Assembly: GCA_035236585.1 (NCBI GenBank)
Contig: CP141128.1
Span: forward strand, 26,875,618 to 26,939,617
From: Warburgia ugandensis
Taxonomy: Eukaryota; Streptophyta; Magnoliopsida; Canellales; Canellaceae
Length of the DNA stretch: 64,000 nucleotides
Direction of reading: 5' to 3'
Part shown: one piece after another, positions 11,490 through 23,416 of the stretch
Numbering within the stretch: the first letter of the stretch is position 1
Layout of the letters: each line of letters begins with the position of its first letter
The notes under the pieces: generated by a model
The model's database searches: none
What the model was told of the DNA's origin: nothing
The model's input: the letters and a program-made list of their open reading frames with translations, nothing else
Translations under genes and position numbers: made by a program

Positions 11490-11890
11490 GCTTAGTGCGA
11501 GAAAGTAAAAGTCCTTTGTGAAGTATTTACCCTTCTTGTGCCAAAGAAGGATGGATCATGGAGAATGTGTATTGATAACAGGGTAGTGAATAAAATCACG
11601 ATCAATTATCACTTTCCAATTCCCCATCTAATGATTTGTTAGATCAAATCCATTGTGTAACAACTTTTCAAAGATTAACCTTCATAGTGGGCACCACTAG
11701 ATTCACATGAGATGAGGTGATGAATAAAGAATTATCTTTAAAACTAGCAATGGACGATAAGAATGGTTGGTGATGCCTTTTGGATTGTCTACAGCCCCTA
11801 GTACTTTAGTGTATTTAATGATACATGTATTTAAACCTTTTAGAGGAAATTTTGTTGTTGTATACGTTGATGATATTTTTCTGTATCCAG
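11490..11890 (+). pseudogene. Decayed gypsy RT of another lineage
   Basis: The reading [13 protein letters not shown] then [14 protein letters not shown] (11525-11630) is the RT finger and palm start. Further on, in other frames, come DAFWIV/MPFGLS-like and [11 protein letters not shown] (11860-11885, motif C). The W-R-M-C-I-D wording differs from the L-R-L-C-I-D-Y of elements B and D, so it comes from a different Ty3/gypsy lineage. It is broken by several frameshifts and stops. Confidence 0.75.
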
Positions 11891-12492
11891 AAGTGGTCAG
11901 CTATTATCTTGTTTAAGTTTTGTATCGATTAGTGGTGTTTTATATATGCAAGCATGGTAAGCTTTTAATACACTTTAGTTTTGTATCTCTTGGTGGTGTT
12001 TCTATATCTGATAGTGGTGAGCTAAGAATTTTACCTAAATTCTATGGAGGTGAATGTTTTATATCTACAAATAATATTGGACCTTTTATTATCATATTTT
12101 CTATTACACTTGGTTATCCAGTGTCACTTCCATCTTGAAGAAAACAAGAAAATCCACTAGATTTTTCAATAAAGAAGAACTTTCCATGTTCCTAATTTAT
12201 GGGAAAGAAAGGAAAATCTTGTTGAAGGACTCCTTTAGAATATTCAATAGAGGTGTAATCCAAACAAAACCTCATTCTAACCTTAAATGAAAAGAAGAAA
12301 TATGAATAAATTGGGTTTCTCCATTTAGGAGCAAGAGTCTCATCTCTCTTAGAAAGTGTTAGAAATTCCACTAAATTCTTTGAGAGAGATAGGAAACCTA
12401 TGTGCCCAATGTAGAAGAAGGGCTAGGATTCTAGAAATTGCACTAGAGCTGGTTATCCTAGCCTAGCTACTACATGCAAAGAAAAACCCAAA

Positions 12493-12494
<2 letters not shown>

Positions 12495-12525
<31 letters not shown>
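12495..12525. repeat. (GA)n microsatellite, about 15 copies
   Basis: Uninterrupted alternating G and A. Confidence 0.95.
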
Positions 12526-12528
<3 letters not shown>

Positions 12529-12779
12529 AGAAATGGATACATGAGTCTAGAATGAAAGAAATTCCCTCAAACTTGTGTTTTCTCCATTCAAATTCCTTAC
12601 CCTAAATGGATGAAAGGACCCTCTATTTAGAGGGGTTAGGAGTGACATAAGTTATAATTCTATGAACAATCAAGGGCAAGGGCAAAAGTTGCTTTTTTAG
12701 GTTTTCTAGGCATAGGGTTCATGATTGTGTAGTTTTGAGGGTTATAAGTTCACAGTCATGAAATCTAATAAAGTGATAT

Positions 12780-13260
12780 TTTAATCTAGAGTCCACAATC
12801 ATGTGGTATTTTTAGCAAACTTTTTAGAAAGATATTTGAGAAAGTAGTTGATAGCTTAGATTTTACCAAAAATTAATGGTCTAGATCATCTTTGGGATTT
12901 GTATTCTAGACTTTACCATCATGTAGTTCTATGGGTTAGAAGCACATGATCATGAAATTTGTGTGCGATTTTCTTCAAGTTTTAGACTTCTATAGATTTT
13001 TTAGATAAATGATTGTGTGGTATTTTGATCTGGGAGTCCATGATTGCGTGGTATTTTTAATAAACTTTTCAAAAAGATCATTAAAAAAAGCAACTAATGG
13101 CCTATGTTTTACCTTAAATTAGTACTCTAGATCATAATTTGAACTTATGTTATAAGTCCTCTAGGTCGAGATTATGCAATCATGAAGTCTTTGTAATTTT
13201 CTAAAAATTTTGGACTTTTGTAGTTTTTTAGATAAAACTTGGATTATTATTTTTTTAAAG
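12780..13260 (+). repeat. Degenerate tandem duplication, period about 245
   Basis: Two copies can be aligned from AGTCCACAATCATGTGGTAT (12790) and AGTCCATGATTGCGTGGTAT (13035), both running through an A-T-C-A-T-G-rich part to T-A-G-A-C-T-T-type and TTTTTTAGATAAA phrases. Similarity is moderate. Confidence 0.6.
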
Positions 13261-14309
13261 TCTTTTTGCAATGTCCATTGTGGCTTCTTGTCATTCATAT
13301 CCTTCTTTCCACTTTATTCCTAGAAAGTCATCATCTAATGCAAAATTGTTTGTTTGCAATTGTCCTTCCTTGAGTAAGAGATCAGTGACATTGAAGGTGA
13401 AGGACTACAGAGTCTAACTTTGATACTGATATGACCCTCTAGGGCCTGCAAATGTTTGAAAACCAAAGTTGAATGTCTAAGAATGCAAAGCCCTCTTACT
13501 TTAATTAGTGAAATAAGTGATAAAGTTTCCTACAAACTAAGAGGATTTCATGCCCTGTTGTGCTGGGTGTGGTAACAAAATTTGAACTTCAAGAAATGTG
13601 AGGATCGATGGGGTCCACAAATTGACAAGATATGTGTGAGGATTTAGTTTTGAAATGTTGGACTGATCGGGTCCTTCAAAATGGAAGTTGCATTTATAAT
13701 AAAATATTGCATTTTTTTGTGAAAAAATCTAGAATTGTTGGGAATTCTAGAGTAACTGTAGGGTTATACTTGTCTTGGTACTTTTTTTTGGAACTATTAA
13801 GAACTTCTTTTGTAAAGGAAAAGGTGGTCAAGTTTGTTAAAAGTAGTCCTAGATTATAATGGTTTAGCATCACCAAAGGTGGGTTCCTGTAACGAATAAA
13901 TAATAGGTATGCCACCTTTCATGTCCAACCTTCAAAAGGGCCCAAATTTTGATGATCCAAAATTATTTTGCACCTAAGATTGATAAGCAGATTAGGTAGA
14001 TGTACGCATATATTATAAATGCATCATCCTAGCGGTGGATACTATTTCTTACCTTTTTTTATGGTATGGAAGGAGGAATTACATTAAAAGAAAGGTTGTC
14101 CAAAAGTCTCTCATGACTAATTCATCTACCACAGCTGAAATATATACGAAACCACATCTATAGTTTATCACATTGAAATTGAAACTAGAGAGGCAACAAG
14201 AAGGAAAAAAGCACAAAGAATATCTATGTTCATGCCATGATAAAAAAAAAAAGAAAAAAGTATGTCTATTCATTAGTTTCTAGTCTTATTCACATCTTGT
14301 GTGACGTAC

Positions 14310-14690
14310 ATAATTGTCATACGTTTGAATAGACATCATGCCCCCATTTATGACCTTCCTCTCGTTGTTTGTCCTCAATTTGTGTTGCCACTTGATTAAT
14401 TCCAGCCACAATAGCCTCTTCTAGATCATAATCATGGTCTTCTTTTGTCACATCCATAAGTGCGTCCTCCATTAACTCATCAGGAGTGAAATCATCATCA
14501 ACAACTTCTATCCTAAGGTAGTTGTGCAAATCACAGCAGGCCATGACCAGCTTTACTTGGGTATTGTATGAAAAAGGTGGTGGGATCTTCAATAGGGGAA
14601 ACTGAGATTTTAGGACACCAACCTTCATTAGGGTTCAATGCTGATAATTGAACATTTCTTTTGAATTGTCTCGTCTTTGGAGTTGGGGCC
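14310..14690 (-). pseudogene. PIF/Harbinger transposase C-terminal remnant
   Basis: On the minus strand the frame reads KEMFNYQH, a stop (TGA), then GVLKSQFPLLK and SYNTQVKLVMACCDLHNYLR, the distinctive end of the DDE nuclease domain of PIF/Harbinger transposases (family pattern: F-N-Y-R-H, then F-G-V-L-K-x-R-F-P-x-L, then C-x-x-L-H-N). The open part is 14317-14628 and ends with an acidic tail (VVDDDFTPDELMEDALMDV). Two or more codons are missing between FNYQH and GVLK compared with the family, and the N-terminal two thirds are absent. It could also be a relic of a domesticated Harbinger-derived host gene, but the stop argues against function. Confidence 0.8.
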
Positions 14691-15105
14691 ATACTCATGA
14701 ATATGATACTGTGTGCCATGAAATGGGGCCAAGACTCACATCAACTAAATAAATTTCCAACATTTTGGATAACCTTTTAACATTCTAAATCAACTTATAA
14801 TATAATTAAGAAAACAACCAAGTGGTGGAATTTGTAGACCACTACATCACCTCGAAGTATCATTTAGCATACATTGATCATTAGTAGAACCCTCCAACCA
14901 GCAAGGACATATACAAATTGTAAGTTAAAAGTACTTGCTGGCAAGACATTTTTAGCAAACAATCCCTTTCAATTGTGATATCTCATTGTAATGCCCATAT
15001 ATGATTGTTGGAGAAAGAAATCCATCTATCTCCAAGACAATCCTAATACACTAAACAAGAAGCTAGCACATATTTTATATGTATAAAGCATTGGAACCAA
15101 AGTGT
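14691..15105. other. No feature recognised
   Basis: AT-rich DNA between the transposase remnant and the start of the next LTR. Confidence 0.4.
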
Positions 15106-16631
15106 TGTGATTTTTAAGTTAGCATGCAAGTGCATGAATTGATTATAACAAATTCATGTGATGGAGGTCAATTCCACGAAGATTCGAATAGATTTGTATT
15201 ATTAGTTGTCCTTGCTTAGATTACTTAACATAGCCAAGGCGATGAGATTTTCATCCTAAACTAAGAATGGAAACTTAACATAAATGTAAGACATGGAAAT
15301 ATGTAAATTAAATAAACCAATCCAACAAATATAGTAACTTTCCTAAAAACAAGTTTTCTAAAAAAATTTTTTTAATGGAAACCAATATAAGGAATTATAC
15401 AAAACTAAGCTACAAATCAATTACTTTATTATGCAATGAATTCAAGAAACATGATTCAAAATTTATAAATCTAAGGAAATAAATTCTAGAACCATGCACA
15501 TGAACCTTGAGTGGTGCGCATGCCTACTAAGATTGTAATCATGTAAAACACCTATGTAAATCTAATATTCAATCAATTAATTGAACTAAACAAAGCCTAA
15601 GATTGTATGAATGAACTAACCATTGATAAACACTTCAAAATCTAACCTAAATCCTTCCTCAAATTTCCCCTAAACTTTAGCCAAAACTCTTCAAAACTAT
15701 GCGCATGACACCTAGAGTGGTGAGCATGGAATCAAGGTTTTTTTTATTGATTTGGTTGAGAGGCATTTAAAGTAATAACTTCTCTTGAATGATAAACTAT
15801 GAAACTAGAAGCATATAAGCAAATAAACATATAAAGATCACCACAAAGAACATTCATCAAAATGTAATTATTTTAAGGCCAATATTTCAAGGATGGTGGA
15901 TGCTATTCATGGCTATAAACTGAAACTAACAATCTTCTAATCCCTCCCAATCTAGCAAGCATAAAGATCAAGGAAAAATTCAATAGAAACTAAAGGCAAT
16001 TCTTAAGGAACACAAAGGAGATCAATGGAATCAAAGGCTTCAATAAACAAGATGAAAAGCACTAATCAAAACAACTAAGGAAATGAACCTACCTTGACTT
16101 AAAGAAAATGGCGTGTAACACATAAAGGGAGTAAGCATCTTCAAAGGGGAAAAATAGAGAAACAAACTTCAAGGAACAGGGCTTCCCAAGGAGGAACATA
16201 GTGCACTTTAATGAAGAGGAAGCCGACTAAGAGAAATGTGTAGGAGTCCTTTAAGGGGAAGAGGGAGGCGCCACTTTTTAAGGATGCCCCCTTCTCTCCC
16301 AAAAGATGATCCAGTCATGGTAGCCCCAAGTCCATTCTTATATGTTGGCTGCCTTCTATTTTTGTTAGGATATGATCCTACAATGGGGATGATGTGGAGA
16401 TTGAATGTAAAGTTCGGACTAGATCTAGAATAGCCAATAAGGTAAGTGGTTAGGAGGATATGTATGGATCTAAGTGGAAAGAGATGAAAGGCCAAGGGGA
16501 AAGAAAGCGAATGAAGTGGAGTGAGGGGATTGGGTAGATCAAGGATGGTGGGCTGGTTGAAGAATTTTAGAAAGGTGAGACTCTTAGGTAGGAAGGTGCA
16601 AAATTCATATTGAATTTGTATGGTGAGGTAT
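15106..16631 (-). repeat. Truncated 3' LTR of the Athila/Tat-like element
   Basis: It aligns with 18552-20345. On the element strand it ends at 15106 with AAAAATCACA. Its 5' part, present in the sister LTR (20346-21123), is missing, with the break near 16631. Confidence 0.8.
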
Positions 16632-17240
16632 CAATGCCTCATAGAAGTATCAAACCTGCTACCATTTCTCAAATCCATGATGTGGGCATTTTTGCAGTAG
16701 TTCATTCCACCGTTCCCAACATTCATAATACTGTTAGTCATCTCTTTTGTAAAAATTGATAATTTCCCTATGAAGAGCATTAGTTTTATGAATATGGAAG
16801 AATTTATTAAAGAAACTCCTAGATAGTTGGTCCCATGTGTTTATGTAACCTACCTCCAAGGAATTTAGCCATGACTTGCCTTTATCCTTGAGTGAGAGAA
16901 TAAGACCAACTTAAGCATAATTGAATCATCCAAAAAAATTTGGAACTTAAAGGTGGCATAAATATCTAGAAACTCCTTGATATGTAGGTATGGATACTCT
17001 CGCTCTAGACTATAAAAAGTGGGGAGTAGCTGTATCACTCTCAGTTTTAATTTGAATTGGTCTACATTTTTTGGATGTAAAGCTATACAGGATGGGGTAT
17101 TATGTTAGAGTGGTGCATAAAAATCCCTAATAGATTGCGCTTGACTTCTGTTGGTGGTGCAGTTATGGGATAGGAACTTGGTTGCCTACCCCTTGTCTAA
17201 GGATACATCCAATCTCTCGGTCAAAAGGTACTAGCTCTAA
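16632..17240 (-). pseudogene. Athila/Tat-type gag remnant
   Basis: On the minus strand the protein reads FDREIGCILRQ, RDFYAPL, PSCIALHPKNVDQFKLKLRV, IQLLPTFYSLEREYPYLHI, KEFLDIYATFKFQIFLDDS and then FIKLMLFIGKLSIFTKEM. This matches the conserved start of the Athila/Tat gag, where the pattern is P-S-C-I-x-L, then F-E-L-K-P-x-x-I-Q-x-L-P-x-F, then E-x-P-Y-L-H-I-K-E-F. Several stops and frameshifts interrupt it, and it ends abruptly at the join with the 3' LTR. Confidence 0.75.
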
Positions 17241-17249
17241 GTTTTGAGA

Positions 17250-18524
17250 TTGAGGCCCTTACATAAACTAAGCTAATTCCTAATTAAATGATATGACCTA
17301 ACTATATGCTGATTCTATTTCTATGTGATGTACAATCAATTTTAATAAATTGATAATCAAGCTGTTTTGATTATCTTTTGTTACTCCATAGGGTGGTAGC
17401 TTCTGAGACCTAGATCTAGACAACTCTTTTTATCCAAATTTGACTATTGCTTACCAATTGGGTTTTGCTCTAAGTGGTTAGTACAATCCTTATGTCAAGA
17501 GACGTTTAGACCTTAAGCGACGTCATTAGAAGGCGTGGAAAAATCACTTGGATTTTAAGACACCCACTATAACCACAGTGCTCAGAAGCAACTAGAGTGA
17601 TAATAGATCGCTTCCTTCTAAAGGATCCTATGAGCTCAATAACCCTAAGTCCCTTTCTAATTGATTTTAAATTAATGTTCAAGGGTTGGGATTGTGATAT
17701 ACAAAGAATTTGATTGATTCTTAGGTGGGCCAAGAATTTGCTCATGAAATCCAGTCCTTATCTTATAAGAGTTCCTATGGGGCACTTACTAGCATTATGT
17801 TCCATTCCACCATAAAGCTTTTATACATGCAATATAGTACAAAGAGCAAACTAATGCTTACCTATATGCTATTTAACAAAGGATCAGGCACCTCAATAGA
17901 CAAGACAATATAGCCATGCAACTTATGCTATGATTATAGCCAAGCTTAGGCTAACTTTTATTAAATAGTTACTTTACCAATGTAATAGTCATAAATAAAA
18001 TGCAACATATATCAATGCGTGACCCTAGCCTATATGGATTATACTACCATTACAAATGAAATTTTACACTAAATGCACTTTACACTAGAAAATTAAAAAT
18101 ATGGGTGATGATTACTCATAGTGAGGGTTTTGATGATGATCAAGTGTGAGTCACCATACCCCACACTTGCCATGTATTATTACAACCCATTTAAAAATTA
18201 AATAAAATGAAAATTACAATGGGCCTCACTATAATTAAAAATTAAATAAAATAAAAATTACAATGGGCCTCAATATAATTTCACTCAAATCCTAATATAG
18301 GAAAAAAAAAAAAAACACTAATCTATATTGATGAAGTCTTGGCCCACAGGATCACTGCTGCTCCTTTGCCAATTTTCCTTGCACAAAAATCAAACATATA
18401 TGGTCAATATAAGGAAAATAACAATAAATGTAAAAAATGATGAAAATCCTAAACTAATGCATCATAAACCTAGATTAGAGGTAAATAATCAAAGATAAGG
18501 TCCATTACACAATTTCATTGCAAT
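17250..18524 (-). other. 5' leader of the Athila/Tat-like element
   Basis: Non-coding leader between primer binding site and gag. Segments match, in reverse complement, the leader of the plus-strand relative at 52614-53262 and 56203-56660, for example TTTATGGTGGAATGGAAC (minus strand, about 17812) against 56209. Confidence 0.75.
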
Positions 18525-18542
18525 TCCTTAGCAACGGCACCA
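18525..18542 (-). promoter_or_regulatory. Primer binding site, tRNA-Asp type
   Basis: The minus strand reads TGGTGCCGTTGCTAAGGA, 15 of 18 matching TGGCGCCGTTGCCGGGGA, the complement of the plant tRNA-Asp 3' end used by Athila-type elements. It lies 9 bp inside the LTR end. Confidence 0.8.
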
Positions 18543-18551
18543 AAATCCTTC

Positions 18552-21123
18552 TGAGATTTTTAAGTTACTCACAAGTGCACAAATTGATTATAGTTAATTC
18601 ACGTGATGGAGGTCAATTTCATAAGGAATTGAATAGATTTGTATCATTAGTAGTCCTTGCTTAGATTACTTAACCTAGCGAAGATAATGAGATTTTTATC
18701 CTAAACTAGGAATGGAAACTTAACATAAGTGTAAGACATGGAAATATGTAAATTAACTAAAACAATCCAACAAATATAAAAACTTTCCTAAAAACAAGCT
18801 TACTAAAAATAAAACTTTCCTAAATTAAAACCTTCTAAAATTAGGACTTTCATAAATTAGAACTTCCAAAAAATGAATTTTAGCAAATTTCTAAATAATG
18901 CATAACAAACTAATGGAAAACTAATATGAGGAAATGAAGCAACAAATCAATAGCTTTCCTTCTTTAAACTTTCTAATCATGAATATTAGAAACTTCATAA
19001 ATGATGCATAACAAACTAATGGAAACCAATATAAGGAAATATGCAAAACTAAGCTATAAGTCAATTACTTTATTATGCAATGAATTCAAGAAACATGATT
19101 CAACATTCACAAATCTAAGGAAATAAATTCTAGAATCAAGCGCATGACCCTAGAGTGGTGCGCATGGTTCCTAAGATTGTAAACATGCAAAGCACCTATG
19201 TAAATCTAAGATTCAGTCAATTAATTGAAACAAAGCCTAAGATTGCATCAATGAACTAACCATTTATAAACACTTCAAAATCTAACCTAAATCATTCTAT
19301 AAACTTCCACCAAACTTCAGTCAAAACTCCTCAAAACTATGTGCATGACACTTAGAGTGGTGTGCATAGAATCAAGTTGTTTTTGCTTGATTTGGTTGAG
19401 ATGCATTTAAAGTAATAACTTCTCTTGAATGATAAACTATGAAACTAGCAGAATATAAACAAATAAACATATAAAGATCACCGTAGAGAAGGTTCACCAA
19501 TAAGAGATGAAAGCAATAATCATCAAAATGTAATTGTTTTAAAGCTAAGATTACAAGGATGTATGCACCATTCATGGAGTATGCACACCATACTTACATC
19601 ATATAAAGCCCAAAATAACAATTTCTAATCCCTCCTAATCAAGTAAGCATGAAGATCAAGGAAAAATCCAATAGAAAATAAAGGCAAATCTTGAGGAACA
19701 CTAAGGAGATCAATGGAATCAAAGGCTTAAGCAAACAAGATGAAAAACAATGAACAAAACAACTAAGGAAATGAATCTACCTTGACTTGAAGAAAATGAC
19801 ATGTAACATATAAAGGGATTAAGCATCTTCAAAGGGGAAAACCATTGAAACAAACTTCAAGAAACAGGGCTGCCCAAGGAGGAACATAGTGCACTTTAAT
19901 GAAGAGGAAGCCTACTAAGAGAAATGTGTAGGAGTCCTTTAAGGGGAAGAGGGAGGCGCCACTTTTTAAGGATGCCCCCTTCTCTCCCAAAAGATGATCC
20001 ATTTGAGGTAGCACTAAGTCCATTCTTATATGTTGGCTGCCTTCTATTTTTGCTAGGATGTGATCCTAAGGTGGGGATGATGTGGAGATTGAATGTAAAG
20101 TTGGGATTAGATCTAGGATATCCAAAAATATAAGATAAGTGGTTAAGAATGATACATATGGAACTAAGTGGTTAGGAAAGAGAGATGGAAGTGGAAAGAG
20201 ATGGAAGGCTATGGGGAAAGAAAAGGAATGAGGTAGAGTGAGGGGATTGGGTAGATCTAGGATGGTGGGTAGGTTGAAGAGTTTTGGAAAGTTGGGACTC
20301 CTAGGTAGGAAGGTGCTAAATTTGTAGTGGATTTGTATGGTAAGGTAAAAAGGGAGAAAAAGGTGAGAAAAACATGGAAAAAAAGAAGAAAAATGAAGTG
20401 GGTTCTTCCTATTGGTCCACATACTACCTTAACCAATTGGATTTTCCCTAAGATATCTTTAAAATAACCCTTAAAATCTCATGGATATTTTCTTTAGATT
20501 TTCCTCCAATCATGACCTTCTATATAGCTTGGCTCACATGGCTTGATGACTTGCTTTGAGAGCTCATTTGGCTTGGCTTCATGGCTTTCTTTAGGGGCTC
20601 TTTTGGCTTGGCTTGGTGGCTCACCCCCTTGGCATTGATGGCTGGCTAGATTCCTTAGCTTGTTATTCCTTCATGGCTTACATGGCTTGGGTGACTTAAG
20701 TGCATCCCATGTAAAGGTGGTGGACTTTACATGGCTTGTGCATGGGTCCACTTTAGTCACCTTTGACTTCTCTAATTCCATTCTTTGCATTCCATAAGGT
20801 GATCTTGAGCCTTGATCTCATGTTGTATTGTTGACTTTTAGGCTTTGACTCAGTCTTTTGATCTTGATCTGTCTCGGCCATCGGATCATTATCTCAACTC
20901 CTACAAAAAGTAAATAACTCTAATTAAATTCTAGAAAAATATGATTATTCACATACTTACCTAGGATTAGCCTTTGAACTTGTAAATTATCAAATATTTT
21001 ATTTATTAGGTAAAAAATGCATATGTTATAATTTTTGGCCAAAAATCCTAATTTAACTCTATAAGTTATAACACATAGGTAGCTAATTGGGTGATTTTTA
21101 TACAAAAGTAGACACTTATCTCA
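18552..21123 (-). repeat. 5' LTR of the Athila/Tat-like element (2572 bp)
   Basis: On the element strand it starts TGAGATAAGTGTCTACTTTTG at 21123 and ends AAAAATCTCA at 18552. The start matches the related LTR at 23417 (TGATAAGTGTCTAATTTTG). Shadow open frames such as 19924-20133 and 20066-20422 are not genes. Confidence 0.75.
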
Positions 21124-21571
21124 AAGCTTTGTGACATTTACCTTACAATAAGGATAGTGTTGGGATTCTTCATTACTTTGTTAGCTATATGTTGAGGGGT
21201 ATTTTTGACAATCATTGCCCACTTCAAAACAAACACTCTTAGAGGGCCCACTTTTTCTTTTTATTTTTTTTATGCAAATGTGGAATTTCCTATATAATCC
21301 AAGACTCTTCCAAATTTTAGTTAGTTTTTCTATCACTTAAGATTATAATTTAACAAAATACATGCCCATAATGCTTGAGGGCCTTGCATATTTAATTTAC
21401 TAGGTTTCTTAATTTTGACAAAGAGTTTTTCAAATCCTGAACTTAGAAAATATGAAAATCTGACATAGAGAAATTCCTCAACTATGTGAACTAAGTTAGT
21501 TATTAAACTTATTTTTGTTTCTTTCAAAATAAGTTTCTTTAAGGTTCCAAATTAAAGTCTATTCTAGGATA
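21124..21571. other. No feature recognised
   Basis: AT-rich spacer between two LTR remnants. Confidence 0.4.
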
Positions 21572-22400
21572 TGAGAGATTGATGTGTCTTAATAATTAAT
21601 GTAATTGCACCGCTTTATTGGAGTATAGAATCAACAAATATGGGTCGATCCTACAATGACTCTTTGATAAACGGGGTTAATTAGAATTTAGGTTACCTTA
21701 CTTTAACCTAGCCAACTAATCAAAAGAAGGACAACTTTTAACTAAAACTAATGACAAGAAAAGAAAAGTAAAGACATAAAGGAAAGAAATAAATAACTAA
21801 CTAGAAAGTAAAACCTAAATTAGAAAACAAGCAAGTAAGAAAACTATCTAATAAGCAATGAAATAAACTAGAAAACTATCTAAACTAGAACTAACTAAGA
21901 ATTGAAGTAAAGAACAAATTAACTAAGAAAATAAAAGAACTTTTTCATTAATGAAAAATGGAAAATTTATGAGGAATTTTTAGATAAGCAATAAAAAGAA
22001 AACAAATAAATAAAGTCCTTCAAATTAGGGCTTGAATTCTACTGCAAGCCCTCATGTTGTGTCACTCAACAAGAGCTTTTATACTTCTCTTCAACCCAAA
22101 ATACAACTAGAAAGTAAGGTGTATATGATCTAAATGACCGTGATGCATGAAGTTATAATGTTATGCATGGAATTAGAAAGTGGTAATACATTCTACTTCT
22201 AAGAAACTAACTTGTCTTCATTGGCTTGGCTCCATGACTGGCTTAGATGACTCTCTTAGCCTAGCTTGATGGCTCAATTCCTTAGCTTTAGTGGTTGGCT
22301 ATCCATTCACATCTAATTAAGTCGCTTGATCTCAACCATTGAATCATTTGAATTCCCATGCTAAAAATCTATAATTAGAGGTGTTTTGAATGAATTTAGG
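21572..22400 (-). repeat. Divergent Athila/Tat-like LTR remnant (minus strand)
   Basis: On the minus strand it ends in CAATCTCTCA at 21572 and carries the GGATCGACC phrase (rc of 21651-21659) that this family has near its LTR end. A TATAAAA box lies on the minus strand near 22077-22083. The segment 22118-22310 is nearly identical, inverted, to 23900-24084. The upstream part of this LTR is missing past about 22400. Confidence 0.6.
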
Positions 22401-23416
22401 TTTTTAACTTTCCCTGGAGCTCAATGCCAAAGCAAGGAGAAACAGGGGTAGGAAGATCTCCCTCACCCAAGCTTTGATGTTTAAATCCTTTGGAGATAAA
22501 GGTAGTATCTCAACCGTTCCAATTTTCTCTTCCATCTTCTATCTTTCTATTCACCTTTTTCTAGCATGCATTCAATTAAGTTTTTCTTGAATTAGATTGC
22601 CATGCATCATCATTGTAGTTGCAAGCATCCATTTTAGCTTTCCTTTAGCTTTTCATGTTAATTTGTCAACTTTCCTTTCTTTATGGGTCATGTATAGCAT
22701 AGTAGTTCCTTTCATCTTATAGAAGTGTGGATGCATATCCATGTTTCCCTTTCCATTACAATGGTTTTACAGGCATTAAGGCTTTAGACTTTACACACAT
22801 TCTATCCAATTCGGATGGATGTGTCCTTTTTAGAATTACACACATGGTAGATTAGTAGCATGTTTAAGTTGCATTCATGGTGGATTTGTGTTAGTTTTGT
22901 TTTCTTAGGTTATTTTTCATTAGGTAAATCATGTTTGTAGTGTAGCTTCCATTTAGCTTCTTTGAATTCCATGTTCTAAGCACTTTCCTTATGTAGAAGC
23001 ATGTAGTTTCTCAATTTAGATTCCATGTTTAAATCTTAGATTCCTTACTTTTTAGTTTTAAAAACTTTCTAATTTCCTTGTAATACATCTTAGGATTACT
23101 TTAGGATTAAGTTAGGACCATCTTGAAACTAGTTGCATGATAGATTCTTAGATTTAGCACTTTCCTAGTTTAGAAACATACACTTTTTTAATTTAGAAAC
23201 TCATGCTTAGCTTAGTTTGACTTAGTTTAACTTTTTAATTTTCCTTGCATATATTCTAAGGATGAAAAATTAGGAATTTCTTGAGGCCAATTCTCAAGGC
23301 AAAGAAAATGGACATTTAGCCTCCAATGGTGATCCACCTGGAACCAACCTTACGCAGTAATCAAAGAAAAAAGGTACTTGCTTTAGAAGAAGGATTATTA
23401 GCTTAGAAAGCTCATA
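22401..23416. other. No gene recognised
   Basis: AT-rich with short repeated phrases such as AACTTTCTAATTTCCTTG-like words. Possibly internal sequence of an Athila/Tat-like element, but no coding motif was found. Confidence 0.35.

Larger units (their letters stand above)
11891..14300. other. Unassigned non-coding DNA
   Basis: No protein homology was recognised. It holds the (GA)n run at 12495-12525 and a degenerate tandem duplication at 12780-13260. Open frames such as 11920-12138 and 13632-13859 have no recognisable product. Confidence 0.4.
15106..21123 (-). mobile_element. Athila/Tat-like gypsy element (minus strand), pol deleted
   Basis: Read on the minus strand the order is 5' LTR (21123-18552), primer binding site (18542-18525), leader (about 18524-17250), gag N-terminal half (about 17240-16632) and a truncated 3' LTR (16631-15106). 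The two LTRs align through their shared part: both contain the phrase around 16236 and 19924 (TGTAGGAGTCCTTTAAGGGG) and both end on the element strand in AACTTAAAAATCWCA. Protease, RT, RNase H and integrase are missing because a deletion joins gag to the interior of the 3' LTR. The leader is unusually long, as in the Athila/Tat group. The same family occurs in plus orientation at 50674-57900. Confidence 0.82.

Noticed and set aside
16236..20133. Two nearly identical short frames (16236-16433 and 19924-20133) as a duplicated gene
   Set aside because: They are the same part of the two LTRs of the Athila/Tat-like element and carry no known domain.
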